A stretch of DNA of 64,000 bases from Macrostomum hystrix (lineage: Eukaryota > Platyhelminthes > Macrostomidae). Shown here one piece after another: positions 47,001 to 59,000 of the stretch. The first letter of the stretch is position 1. Each line of letters begins with the position of its first letter. Made by a program: the position numbers and the translations under genes. A model generated the notes under the pieces. It made no database searches, was not told where the DNA came from, and was given only the letters and a program-made list of their open reading frames with translations. The stretch is from contig CATNEN010000038.1 in the NCBI GenBank assembly GCA_950097015.1, positions 17,618,001 to 17,682,000 of the forward strand, read 5' to 3'.

Positions 47001-50000
47001 AATTAAAAAGCCATCATTATTAAAAGCAAATACTAAAGAATTATTAGAAGGGTAGTCTAGCAAAGGGGTTGGAGCGTCTGACTAAAATACGGTCGGGAGT
47101 TCGATTCCCGACTCCGTTGGAATAATTTTTGTCCTATAGCAAGACAAAACTGCATTGCTTCAGTTTTCCCAGATGTTAACAGTTTAAAGGTATTTTCACG
47201 CTGGGGAAAGATGAAAAATCACTAGGTCAGCACTGAAGTCGAAGACCCTGGTGACAAGGATATATTTAAATATATTTTAGCCTGGGAATATTTTAGCCCG
47301 TGTTCCAATTTTTCATCTGTGTCCATGGACACAATTAACGAAAAACTGATGCAGGAAGTACTATTGGCAGCTATCGCAGGTTCAATAAATCTTGAGTACT
47401 CACTGTGGCTGATCATGAGCCTCTGGTTCATAGGATGCGGCTCCTCCTCAGCCTTGGGCAGGTGGCATAGCTCGAACAATTCGCCAAGAATTGTCTCCAT
47501 TTTAGTGGCCTGATCGGCTGTCCATTTGCTCCTAGCCATCATTTTCAGAAGTGGAACCTGTTTGCCGACCTCGCGGTGTACGCGGCACGAGTCCGGAGTG
47601 ACCAACACCAGCGAGTTGATGGCGAGGGTGAACATTGAGCTCTTGGCTGAGTAAAGCTTGTTGAGCAGTTGGAGTGACAGCTGCACCATTGGGTCGTATT
47701 CGTAGTGAGCTAGGTCCTGCGTAAGAATGACCCGGACTAACTCTTTGATTTGAATCAGATTTATTCAATGAACCCCATTTCACTTAGACCAAGTCTAGGC
47801 TGATAGAATGATAAATAGGTCAATGATCTACGATTCCACCTTCGATTCTATCTACGATTCTACCTTCGATTCTATCTACGATTCTACCTTCGATTCTATC
47901 TACGATATTATCTACGATTCTATCTACGATTCTATCTACGATTCTATCTACGGTTCTATCTACGGTTATATCTACGATTCTATCTACGATTCTTTCTACG
48001 GTTCTATCTACGGTTCTATCTACGATTCCATCTACGATTCTACCTTCGATTCTATCTACGATATTATCTACGATTCTATCTACGATATTATCTACGATTC
48101 TATCTACGGTTCTATCTACGATTCTATCTACGATTCTATCTACGATTCTATCTACGATTCTATCTACGATTCTTTCTACGGTTCTATCTACGATTCTATC
48201 TACGATTCTTTCTACGATTCTATCTACGATTCTATCTACGATATTATCTACGATTCTATCTACGGTTCTATCTACGATTCTATCTACGATTCTATCTACG
48301 ATTCTTTCTACGGTTCTATCTACGATTCTATCTACGATTCTTTCTACGGTTCTATCTACGGTTCTATCTACGATTCCATCTACGATTCTACCTTCGATTC
48401 TATCTACGATATTATCTACGATTCTATCTACGATATTATCTACGATTCTATCTACGGTTCTATCTACGATTCTATCTTCGATTCTATCTACGATTCTATC
48501 TACGATTCTATCTACGATTCTTTCTACGGTTCTATCTACGATTCTATCTACGATTCTTTCTACGATTCTATCTACGATTCTATCTACGATATTATCTACG
48601 ATTCTATCTACGGTTCTATCTACGATTCTATCTACGATTCTATCTACGATTCTATCTACGATTCTATCTACGATTCTATCTACGATTCTTTCTACGGTTC
48701 TATCTACGATTCTATCTACGATTCTTTCTACGGTTCTATCTACGGTTCTATCTACGATTCTATCTACGATTCTATCTACGGTTCTATCTACGGTTCTATC
48801 TATGGTTCTATCTACGGTTCTATCTACGATTCTATCTACGATTCTATCTACGATTCTGTCTACGATTCTATCTACGATTCTGTCTACGATTCTACCTTCG
48901 ATTTATTCTACGATTATATCTACGATTCTGTCTACGATTCTATCTACGATTCTATCTACGATTCTACCTTCGATTCTATCTACGATACTATCTACGATTC
49001 TATCTACGATTCTGTCTACGATTCTACCTTCGATTTATTCTACGATTATATCTACGATTCTGTCTACGATTCTACCTTCGATTTATTCTACAATTCTATC
49101 TACGATTCTATCTACGGTTCTATCTACGATTCTATCTACGATTCTATCTACGATTCTATCTACGGTTCTATCTTCGATTCTATCTACGGTTCTATCTTCG
49201 ATTGCAGTTCTTGAAGTTTGTGTCACTTTTGCTAAGTTTAGTACAGTTCTTAGATTTTGCTAGCTTTTGGACAAGCAATAAAAGCTTTTTGAAGTGCATT
49301 TTCAGTCATCACAATCATTAATAGATCACCATTAGTATTGAGGTTAATGTCTCGTTGTCCAGGTAACCGGAAGACTCGTCGAACATTGCCCTGAGCTCTT
49401 TACGCATTGAGTTCTGCAACTTCTTGCTGTTTCTAAAAGAAGAATGATAGCTTAACAGCCTCAGCAAGCATTCAGATTCATATTTTGACTGTCAAAAGTA
49501 AGTTTTCATACTTTTTCTTATCAAATGGATCAAATGTTTCGTAGAGGGCTGGAACCAGCTGATGAAAGTACTTTTTCTTGCCGGACACTTCACTGACTTC
49601 GCACTCTTTGAATTTCTTGATGAACGACTGAAATGGAACATTGGAATTTAATTGGAGAGTCCTAACAATAGTAGTAATTAGGGCAATTTTGAGAGTATTT
49701 TGAACTAAACCAATGATGGAATTGTCTATGGAATTGTCTATGGAGTTGTCTATGGAATTGTCTATGGAGTTGTCTATGGAATTGTCTATGGAATTGTCTA
49801 TGGAATTGTCTATGGAATTGTCTATGGAGTTGTCTATGGAATTGTCTATGGAATTGTCTATGGAATTGTCTATGGAGTTGTCTATGGAATTGTCTATGGA
49901 ATTGTCTATGGAATCGTCTATGGAATTGTCTATGGAATTGTCTATGGAATCGTCTATGGAATTGTCTTTGGAATTGTCTATGGAATCGTCTATGGAATTG

Positions 50001-53000
50001 TCTATGGAGTTGTCTATGGAATTGTAGATGGAATCGTAGATGGAATCGTAGATGGAATTGTCTATGGAATTGTAGATGGAATCGTAGATGGAATAGTAGA
50101 TAGAATCGTAGATAGAATCGTAGATAGAATCGTAGATAGAATCGTAGATAGAATCGTAGATAGAATCGTAGATAGAATCGTATATAGAATCGTAGATAGA
50201 ATCGTATATAGAATCGTAGATGGAATCGTAGATGGAATCGTAGATGGAATCGTAGATATAATCGTAGATAGAATCGTAGATGGAATCGTAGATAGAATCG
50301 TAGATAGAATCGTAGATAGAATCGTAGATAAAATAGTAGATGGAATCGTAGATTAAAGTCTAAACGTACAGCTAGTCGGGCATTTTCCTGGAAGGTCATC
50401 ACCAGGTCCAGCACTTCAAGGGCTGCGTGCTTGGCGCTGACGATGGCTTGGGTCTCCGGGCTTCGCTTGTACCGCTCCCCTGATTTGAATCTCTGCACCA
50501 GCTTCTTGCGATCTTTGGAGTCTGAAATTTTTCCAGACGGGGTATCACAATGGAATGCGTTTTTTCAGAAAGAAATTTGTCATTTTAATCAAATATTTAA
50601 AAACAAAAACTTAAACTCGTAAAAACGATATTTTGCAGCAAAGTATACAAAAACTTACCAATAGACAAAAATGAGAAATCCTAAAAATCTAGAGTTACCC
50701 AAATCTTTCGTAGATGGAATCGTAGATGGAATCGTAGATGGAATCGTAGATGGAACCGTAGATGGAATCGTAGATGGAATCGTAGATGGAATCGTAGATG
50801 GAACCGTAGATGGAATCGTAGATAGAATCGTAGATGGAATCGTAGATGGAATCGCAGGAATTTGATGGAATCGAGTCTACTGAAATCTAACCAAAATCTT
50901 CAGAAATCTTACCCAAATCTACTGAAATCTCACCTAAATCTACAGAAATCTCTAGAAATCTACAGAAATCTACTGAAATCTCTAGAAATCTACAGAAATC
51001 TACAGAAATCTACAGAAATCTACTGAAATCTCTAGAATTCTACAGAAATCTCTAGAAATCTACAGAAATCTACAGAAATCTCTAGAAATCTACAGAAATC
51101 TACAGAAATCTCTAGAAATCTACAGAAATCTACAGAAATCTACTGAAATCTCTAGAAATCTACAGAAATCTACAGAAATCTACTGAAATCTCTAGAAATC
51201 TACTGAAATCTCTAGAAATCTACTGAAATCTCTAGAAATCTACTAAAATCTCTAGAAATCTACTGAAATCTCTAGAAATCTACTGAAATCTCTAGAAATC
51301 TACTGAAATCTCTAGAAATCTACTGAAATCTCATCCAATTCCAGAGAAATCTCTCTGAAATTTAACATAAAAATCGATTTAAATCTAAGAAATCTAGCCA
51401 AATTCTTATTATTTTGTCTACCTTAAATAACTATTTTAAAGCGTATTTGCAAACAATACGCTTCAAAATCGAAGCGGCAGAGGTATCAGAGTCCCAGATC
51501 CCCACACTCGCCTCTGCCAGGTATTCTCTCCGTCGGATAGGGGAGATCGTTTTCCCCGTCCAGCAGATTCCTGAGCGGCGGCAGCAGTTTCGACAGGTCC
51601 TGGATGTCACCGTAATAGCCAAACTGAACCAGGTAGTGCAGCAGTTTGAGCACCTGCTCAATCAGGATGTTATTGGCTATCTGGGAGGCAATCATTAGAC
51701 GATTCTGGTCAAGAAATTGGGTGATCCAATCTCGGATCACCGGGAATATTGTCACTAAGTCTTTAGCGGCCTGAAAAAGAGGAAAAATGCATGATAAAGT
51801 TGCTTCTTTTCTATCGATTCTTAATTCTTCTATCAATCAATTTTACAACTATTTTTAACTGCATTTTCTATGAATTCATTCTTCGATTTACTTTAATTCT
51901 GCACTCCTTCTTTCGCTCCCTCATTCACTTCCGCATTCAATCCCTCATTCACTTCCTCATTCGCTCCATCATTCACTCTCTCATTCACTCCCTCATTCAC
52001 TCCCTCATTCACTCCCTCATTCACTCCCTCATTCACTCCCTCATTCACTCCCTCATTCACTCCCTCATTCACTGTCTTATTCACTCCGTCATTCACTTAC
52101 TCATACACTCCCTCATTCACTCCCTCATTCACTCCCTCATTCACTCCCTCATTCACTCCCTCATTCACTCCCTCATTCACTCCCTCAGTCACTCCCTTAT
52201 TCAATCTCTTATTCACTCCCTCATTCACTCCTTCAGTCACTTCCTCATTCACTCCCTCAGTCACTCCCTCAGTCACTCCCTTATTCAATCTCTTATTCAC
52301 TCCCTCATTCACTCCTTCAGTCACTTCCTCATTCACTCCATCATTCACTCCCTCATTCACTCTCTCATTCACTCCCTCATTCACTCTCTCATTCACTCCC
52401 TTATTCCCTTCTTCATTCACTCGTAATGACTAGCTTTTAGAAGCAAAACAATCTGTGCTCACGTAATGCTCAGCCGAGCTAGCGTTCTGTCCGAAATCTT
52501 TGCTGCCAACGTATTCGTAAATGAATGATAGCTGGGGATTTTCCACCACCGAGTAGTTGTTGCCAACGTTTACGAACAAGCCTTGAAGTGTTATTGATTA
52601 ATTTTTGAAATTCGGAAAAAAAGTCTTCACCAACCGAAATTTCGTTGTTTTTGGAAGCAATAGCTTTTGAGAAGCTAAGAATTGCACAAGTGCACACAAA
52701 GAATTGTGCGCTTTTGGAAGTTTTGTGTTTTCGGATCATAGTAATTTTGTAATTTTTGTACTTTTCTACATTTTGCACTTTTAGTAATTTTGTACTTTTA
52801 GGAATTTTGTTATTTCAGGAATTTTGTACTTTAAGGAATTTTGTACTTTTAGGAATTTTGTACTTTTAGGAACTTTGTACTTTTAGGAACTTTGTACTTT
52901 TAGGAATTTTGTACTTTTAGGAATTTTGTACTTTTAGGAATTTTGTACTTTTAGGAATTTTGTACTTTTAGGAATTTTGTACTTTTAGGAATTTTGTACT

Positions 53001-56000
53001 TTTAGGAATTTTGTACTTTTAGGAATTTTGTATTTTTAGGAATTTTGTTAGGAATTAGGAAGCTTTTTCGTTTCTTAGAACTGATTCATGCAATCGCCTA
53101 CTGTGAAAAGTAGCCCCAATGGTGCATTCATTATCTTCTCAAAAATCCCATAAATAGGAATAAAAAACTATTGTTTCCAGTATAAACAGGGACGATGCTG
53201 ATCCATTAATGGGATTATTTCTTTCGTCTCTTCTTCCCTGGCCTAGTCTGGGAATTTCAATACCAAAAGAAATTACACAAAAGTGTCTATTTTCTTTTTT
53301 AGACTGGAAATATATTTTAAGTGCGTCTTAAATTGCAGCTGATTGGGGGTAGTTTAGCGGTTTCTGAAGGAAACTCCTGGCCATACGGGCTGCAGAAATG
53401 CTTTTAGCCTGGACTTAAATTTTATTGCCCGCAATTTTGCGTAAACCTTTTGGGATTTCGCTGAGGATTAGTGCATTAGCGGTACAACTGAATACAATTT
53501 GATTCGACCGTTTCCGATACGGATAAAGTACTCAAATATATACAGACCTGTGTTACTGAACTAGATTTCTACGATTCCATCTACGATTCCATCTACGATT
53601 CCATCTACGATTCCATCTACGATTCCATCTACGATTCCATCTACGATTCCATCTACGATTCCATCTACGATTCCATCTACGATTCCATCTACGATTCCAT
53701 CTACGATTCCATCTACGATTCCATCTACGATTCCATCTACTGTTCCTGGAATGAATATGCGTGCCTAATATTAAACGCCTGAATGACGGCAGACAACGAG
53801 GCACTTACGAATCGCATTTGGTGCTCACTCTACAAGTCCCTACAAGCCAGCTTTATCTAAACAAACTAGACCAAACCCATGAGAATTGCTGCACAAGATT
53901 TTATAAAAAGTTACTCGTTTTCAGCGTTAGGGACAGTCAGACATGCTCAGGCATCGAGTTAAGTCTCAAGTCCGTATTCCCCTCCCAATCAGAGAAATCA
54001 GATCATGCTTAGCTAGCCGCTGTGTTTGTCTAACTCAATTATCTATTGCTATGCAGTGGGTGCGTAGCCTATGCTATGAGAATATTGTAGGGAGGGTTAG
54101 AGACAGTTGACGTATCTAACTGTACATTTATCCAAGCATACAGTCGCACACAATGCGAGTATTTGTATAATTATTCGAGTTTTTTTCTCTCCTTACATCA
54201 AATTAGCATTTAATAAATGCGTTTCATGGAATAGCCTGTTGAACATTTGGGATTAGATACTTGCTAATTCTTAGATAGGATATTGATGTTTCTTCGGAGT
54301 GATGTCACTCCTTCTAATATAACACGCTCACACGCATCCTATCCTTGCCCCACTATCTCACTTCCTTCCTGTCTCCCTCACCCCTCAATGTCTCCCTCAC
54401 CCCTCAATGTCTCCCTCACCCCTCAATGTCTCCCTCACCCCTCAATGTCTCCCTCACCCCTCAATGTCTCCCTCACCCCTCAATGTCTCCCTCACCCCTC
54501 ACTGTCTCCCTCACCCCTCAATGTCTCCCTCACCCCTCAATGTCTCCCTCACCCCTCAATGTCTCCCTCACCCCTCACTGTCTCCCTCACCCCTCACTGT
54601 CCCCCTTACAGTCTCCCTCACAGTCTCCCTTAGAGTCTCCCTCACTGTCTCCCTCACTGTCTCCCTCACTGTCTCCCTTAGAGTCTCCCTCACAGTCTCC
54701 CTAACAGTCTCCCTCACTGTCTCCCTAACTGTCTCCCTTACAGTTTCCCTAACTGTCTCCCTCACTGTCTCCCTAACTGTCTCCCTTAGAGTCTCCCTCA
54801 CTGTCTCCCTTAGAGTCTCCCTCACTGTCTCCCTTAGAGTCTCCCTCACTGTCTCCCTAACTGTCTCCCTTACAGTTTCCCTAACTGTCTCCCTTACAGT
54901 CTCCCTCACTGTCTCCCTTACAGTTTCCCTAACTGTCTCCCTTACAGTCTCCCTAACTGTCTCCCTTAGAGTCTCCCTCACAGTCTCCCTAACTGTCTCC
55001 CTTACAGTCTCCCTCACTGTCTCCCTTAGAGTCTCCCTCACTGTCTCCCTAACTGTCTCCCTTACAGTTTCCCTAACTGTCTCCCTTACAGTCTCCCTCA
55101 CTGTCTCCCTTACAGTTTCCCTAACTGTCTCCCTTACAGTCTCCCTAACTGTCTCCCTTAGAGTCTCCCTCACAGTCTCCCTAACTGTCTCCCTTACAGT
55201 CTCCCTCACTGTCTCCCTTAGAGTCTCCCTCACTGTCTCCCTCACTGTCTCCCTTAGAGTCTCCCTCACTGTCTCCCTAACTGTCTCCCTTACAGTTGCC
55301 CTAACTGTCTCCCTCACTGTCTCCCTAACTGTCTCCCTTACAGTTTCCCTAACTGTCTCCCTCACAGTCTCCCTAACTGTCTCCCTAACTGTCTCCCTCA
55401 CAGTCTCCCCCCACCGTCTCCCTCACGTCTCCTTCAATTCGGAAGCTCCATTCGCTCACCTATTACAATTTCGCAGTATTTGGCCCGAAACGCGTGAGGC
55501 AAACTCTCGGACGACAAGCCCAGATAGGCTTCTTCCCAGGTGAGGTAGCTCAGATCCTTGGTGATTAGCCGAATGCACTCTTCGTTTCTGCCCTGGAATT
55601 TAATTTATAGATATTATCCTTGAAACCCTTGCAATTTACGCTCTTAGGGGCCAAAGTGTACACTGTGTTAGCGTGTGCCTGCGTACAGTATCTGTGTGCG
55701 TGTGTGCTCAGGACTTAGCGGAATAGGCAGAAATTCTAACGGAACAAAATCAGTTGCTCTCAGCCAAAATGTTCTCAACAACAAATTTTATTTTAGCTCA
55801 CGTGACAGAGGGCAATGAAGAGGTCGAGTTGAGTCCTGAGAAATAGACAGCGCTCGACTCCGTCGATATCGGAGTCGTCTGGCTGAACGAACTCAACCAA
55901 CGGTATCCAGCTCTTCATCTGGTCGCAGCTGACATAGGTCTCGTTTGGCTTCTTGTCTATGTTCTGACCTCTCTCTGTTACATAGACGCCGCGCTATTGA

Positions 56001-59000
56001 GTTAACAGAATGAGTAGTGCAGGAAACGAATGTGTACCTGATTTTAGTCACTTTGGTGCAAATTTAATAAATAATCATTTGTCTCACAGTATCTTCCAGT
56101 AGCCACTTCTGTGCTATGAAGCACTGATTCTCAGTGATGGCAACACCGTTGCAAACGCATAGTACCTTCAGCAGCTCCAGGTAGCTGTAGTGCTGCAAGT
56201 TTTACACCCCGTTTGCTCAACACCTTTTTATGAGTACTTTCAGTAACAGTAGAAATACTAGAAAAAAAGTTTCTACTTGTACACCTGTTGTCTTTCACTG
56301 TTAACTAATCAATCACTTCCTACTAAAATAAGAATATTTACCTCATTCTTTCTGAGCAATTCAACAAATACTTCCATCTGTTCGTGACTAATTCTGTCGA
56401 CAATTTTGCGGTTATCCTTCATCAGCTCCACCAGCATCTTGGTGACTTTTAAAGCCAGGTCCGACTGAAAGATAAGGAAAATAATGAGCAACTTCGGAAT
56501 TCTAACCCATGAAGGTTCAGGGGCTCGGAATTCTAACCCATGAAGGTTCAGGGGCTCGGAATTCTAACCCATGAAGGTTCAGGGGCTCGGAATTCTAACC
56601 CATGAAGGTTCAGGGGCTCGGAATTCTAACCCATGAAGGTTCAGGGGCTCGGAATTCTAACCCATGAAGGTTCAGGGGCTCGGAATTCTAACCCATGAAG
56701 GTTCAGGGGCTCGGAATTCTAACCCATGAAGGTTCAGGGGCTCGGAATTCTAACCCATGAAGGTTCAGGGGCTCGGAATTCTAACCCATGAAGGTTCAGG
56801 GGCTCGGAATTCTAACCCATGAAGGTTCAGGGGCTCGGAATTCTAACCCATGAAGGTTCAGGGGCTCGGAATTCTAACCCATGAAGGTTCAGGGGCTCGG
56901 AATTCTAACTCATGAAGGTTCAGGGGCTTGGAATTCTAACCCATGAAGGTTCAGGGGCTTGGTTCTAACCCCTGAAGGTTCAGGGGCTCGGAATTCTAAC
57001 CCATGAAGGTTCAGGGGCTCGGAATTCTAACCCATGAAGGTTCAGGGGCTCGGAATTCTAACCCATGAAGGTTCAGGGGCTCGGAATTCTAACCCATGAA
57101 GGTTCAGGGGCTCGGAATTCTAACCCATGAAGGTTCAGGGGCTCGGAATTCTAACCCATGAAGGTTCAGGGGCTCGGAATTCTAACCCATGAAGGTTCAG
57201 GGGCTCGGAATTCTAACCCATGAAGGTTCAGGGGCTCGGAATTCTAACCCATGAAGGTTCAGGGGCTCGGAATTCTAACCCATGAAGGTTCAGGGGCTCG
57301 GAATTCTAACCCATGAAGGTTCAGGGGCTCGGAATTCTAACCCATGAAGGTTCAGGGGCTTGGAATTCTAACCCATGAAGGTTCAGGGGCTTGGAATTCT
57401 AACCCATGAAGGTTCAGGGGCTTGGTTCTAACCCATGAAGGTTCAGGGGCTTGGTTCTAACCCATGAAGGTTCAGGGGCTTGGTTCTAACCCCTGAAGGT
57501 TCAGGGGCTTGGTTCTAACCCCTGAAGGTTCAGGGGCTTGGTTCTAACCCATGAAGGTTCAGGGGCTTGGTTCTAACCCATGAAGGTTCAGGCGCTTGGT
57601 TCTACCTGAACCTGAAGGTTCAGGGGCTGAGAGGATGTTCAAGTTTCAGGATGTGTACATTTTAATGATGAAGGGTCTGTTCCCCCTAATGTCTATAACA
57701 GCTATGGAACAACTACTCAGTATCACGAACCTTGTCAACCATTTGAGTCTGAAAGAACTCAATGTACTTAGCGAAGTATAGAGCATTCTTTCTGCTGCTG
57801 CCCATCATGTAGGTGTGAAGAATGTCGTAGGCCTCAAGGAACACCTTTGCTAGGCTGTGCTCATCGGCAGCACCTTTCAGCGGAAATTTAAGCAGCGTTA
57901 CAAGCAAGTCAATGATCTGCGGGTAATTGTGCCGAAAGGTATTATAAAATAGTGGCAAAGTTCTGACAAAGTTCGCGGAGCTTCTAGACATTCAACGGAT
58001 GGCGTCAGCTTGAAAACCTGATTTCAACTTAATAGTAATAAGAATATTTGAAAATATAGTTTACTGTTAATCACAATTACCATTAGAAGCATATTACACA
58101 AATTAATAGCACACTGGTTAATAAAAATACTAATAATTGGAGGAGGGCTGCGGGCAATGGCACATCATTTGGTGACACTAGACGCGCAGCCAGCGAGGAG
58201 GCAATTCTGCCCATTTCGCTGACTCCTGAGCACACACGCACACAGATACCGTACACAGGCACACGCTCACACAGGGTATGTACATCTGCCCTGACTTTCT
58301 CATCGTCAGGCAGTGTACACTCTCACTGTGCCTTTGAGGTTGGCCTGCAATGGCGTAAATTGCACGACAAGCCCCCCAAGCCTTCTCTCTGCGGCTGTGC
58401 CTCAAATGAATGTTGCCTCGCCGCGGAATCGAGCTCAGGGACCTTGGCGCGACAAGCATCCGCGTTAACCACTCTGCCACCGACCCCCCAACGCACTGGT
58501 TAGTGAGGTAGAAGTATAGCTTGACCATCCCTTTAGGCGCGGATGTTCATTTAGGTTCTAAGTAGAGGTCAAGCATGACGGCTGATTTGTCATTGTCAAA
58601 TGTAAGCAACTTCCTATAGTTACAAAGTACTAGTACTAGTACACACACGACGATTGCAGCTTCTTAGCAGCAAATACAAAAATCTTCCGTGTTTTTTTAC
58701 ATATCCATTTTCTTTTAGACGCAACTAGGGAAAAATCTGTTGGTTTCCTATAATACCGTTCCTTCATGTCATTACCCCGAAAAGGTAAAAATATAACACA
58801 GCCTTGGAACAGTCGCAGTGTGAAATGAACAACCTGTACTTAGTTATTAATTCATAGTTCTGAACAAGAATTTCAAGATTTATGACTGTTTAATCAGCTG
58901 TTAGAGTGAATTTCACCACCACGATTAGACCAAGGACTACTATAAGAGCTTTGGGAGTCGACAAGTAAAGACGGAGTTTGACTTGGGCTAGAATTAAAAG

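Noticed and set aside
47808-49263. 468-residue ORF of Tyr-Asp-Ser-Ile repeats
   Set aside because: A product of the 12-bp array (period divisible by three). It lies in an intron on the opposite strand from the gene.
54407-55543. 378-residue ORF of Val-Ser-Leu-Thr repeats
   Set aside because: Array translation that runs on into antisense of exon 8.
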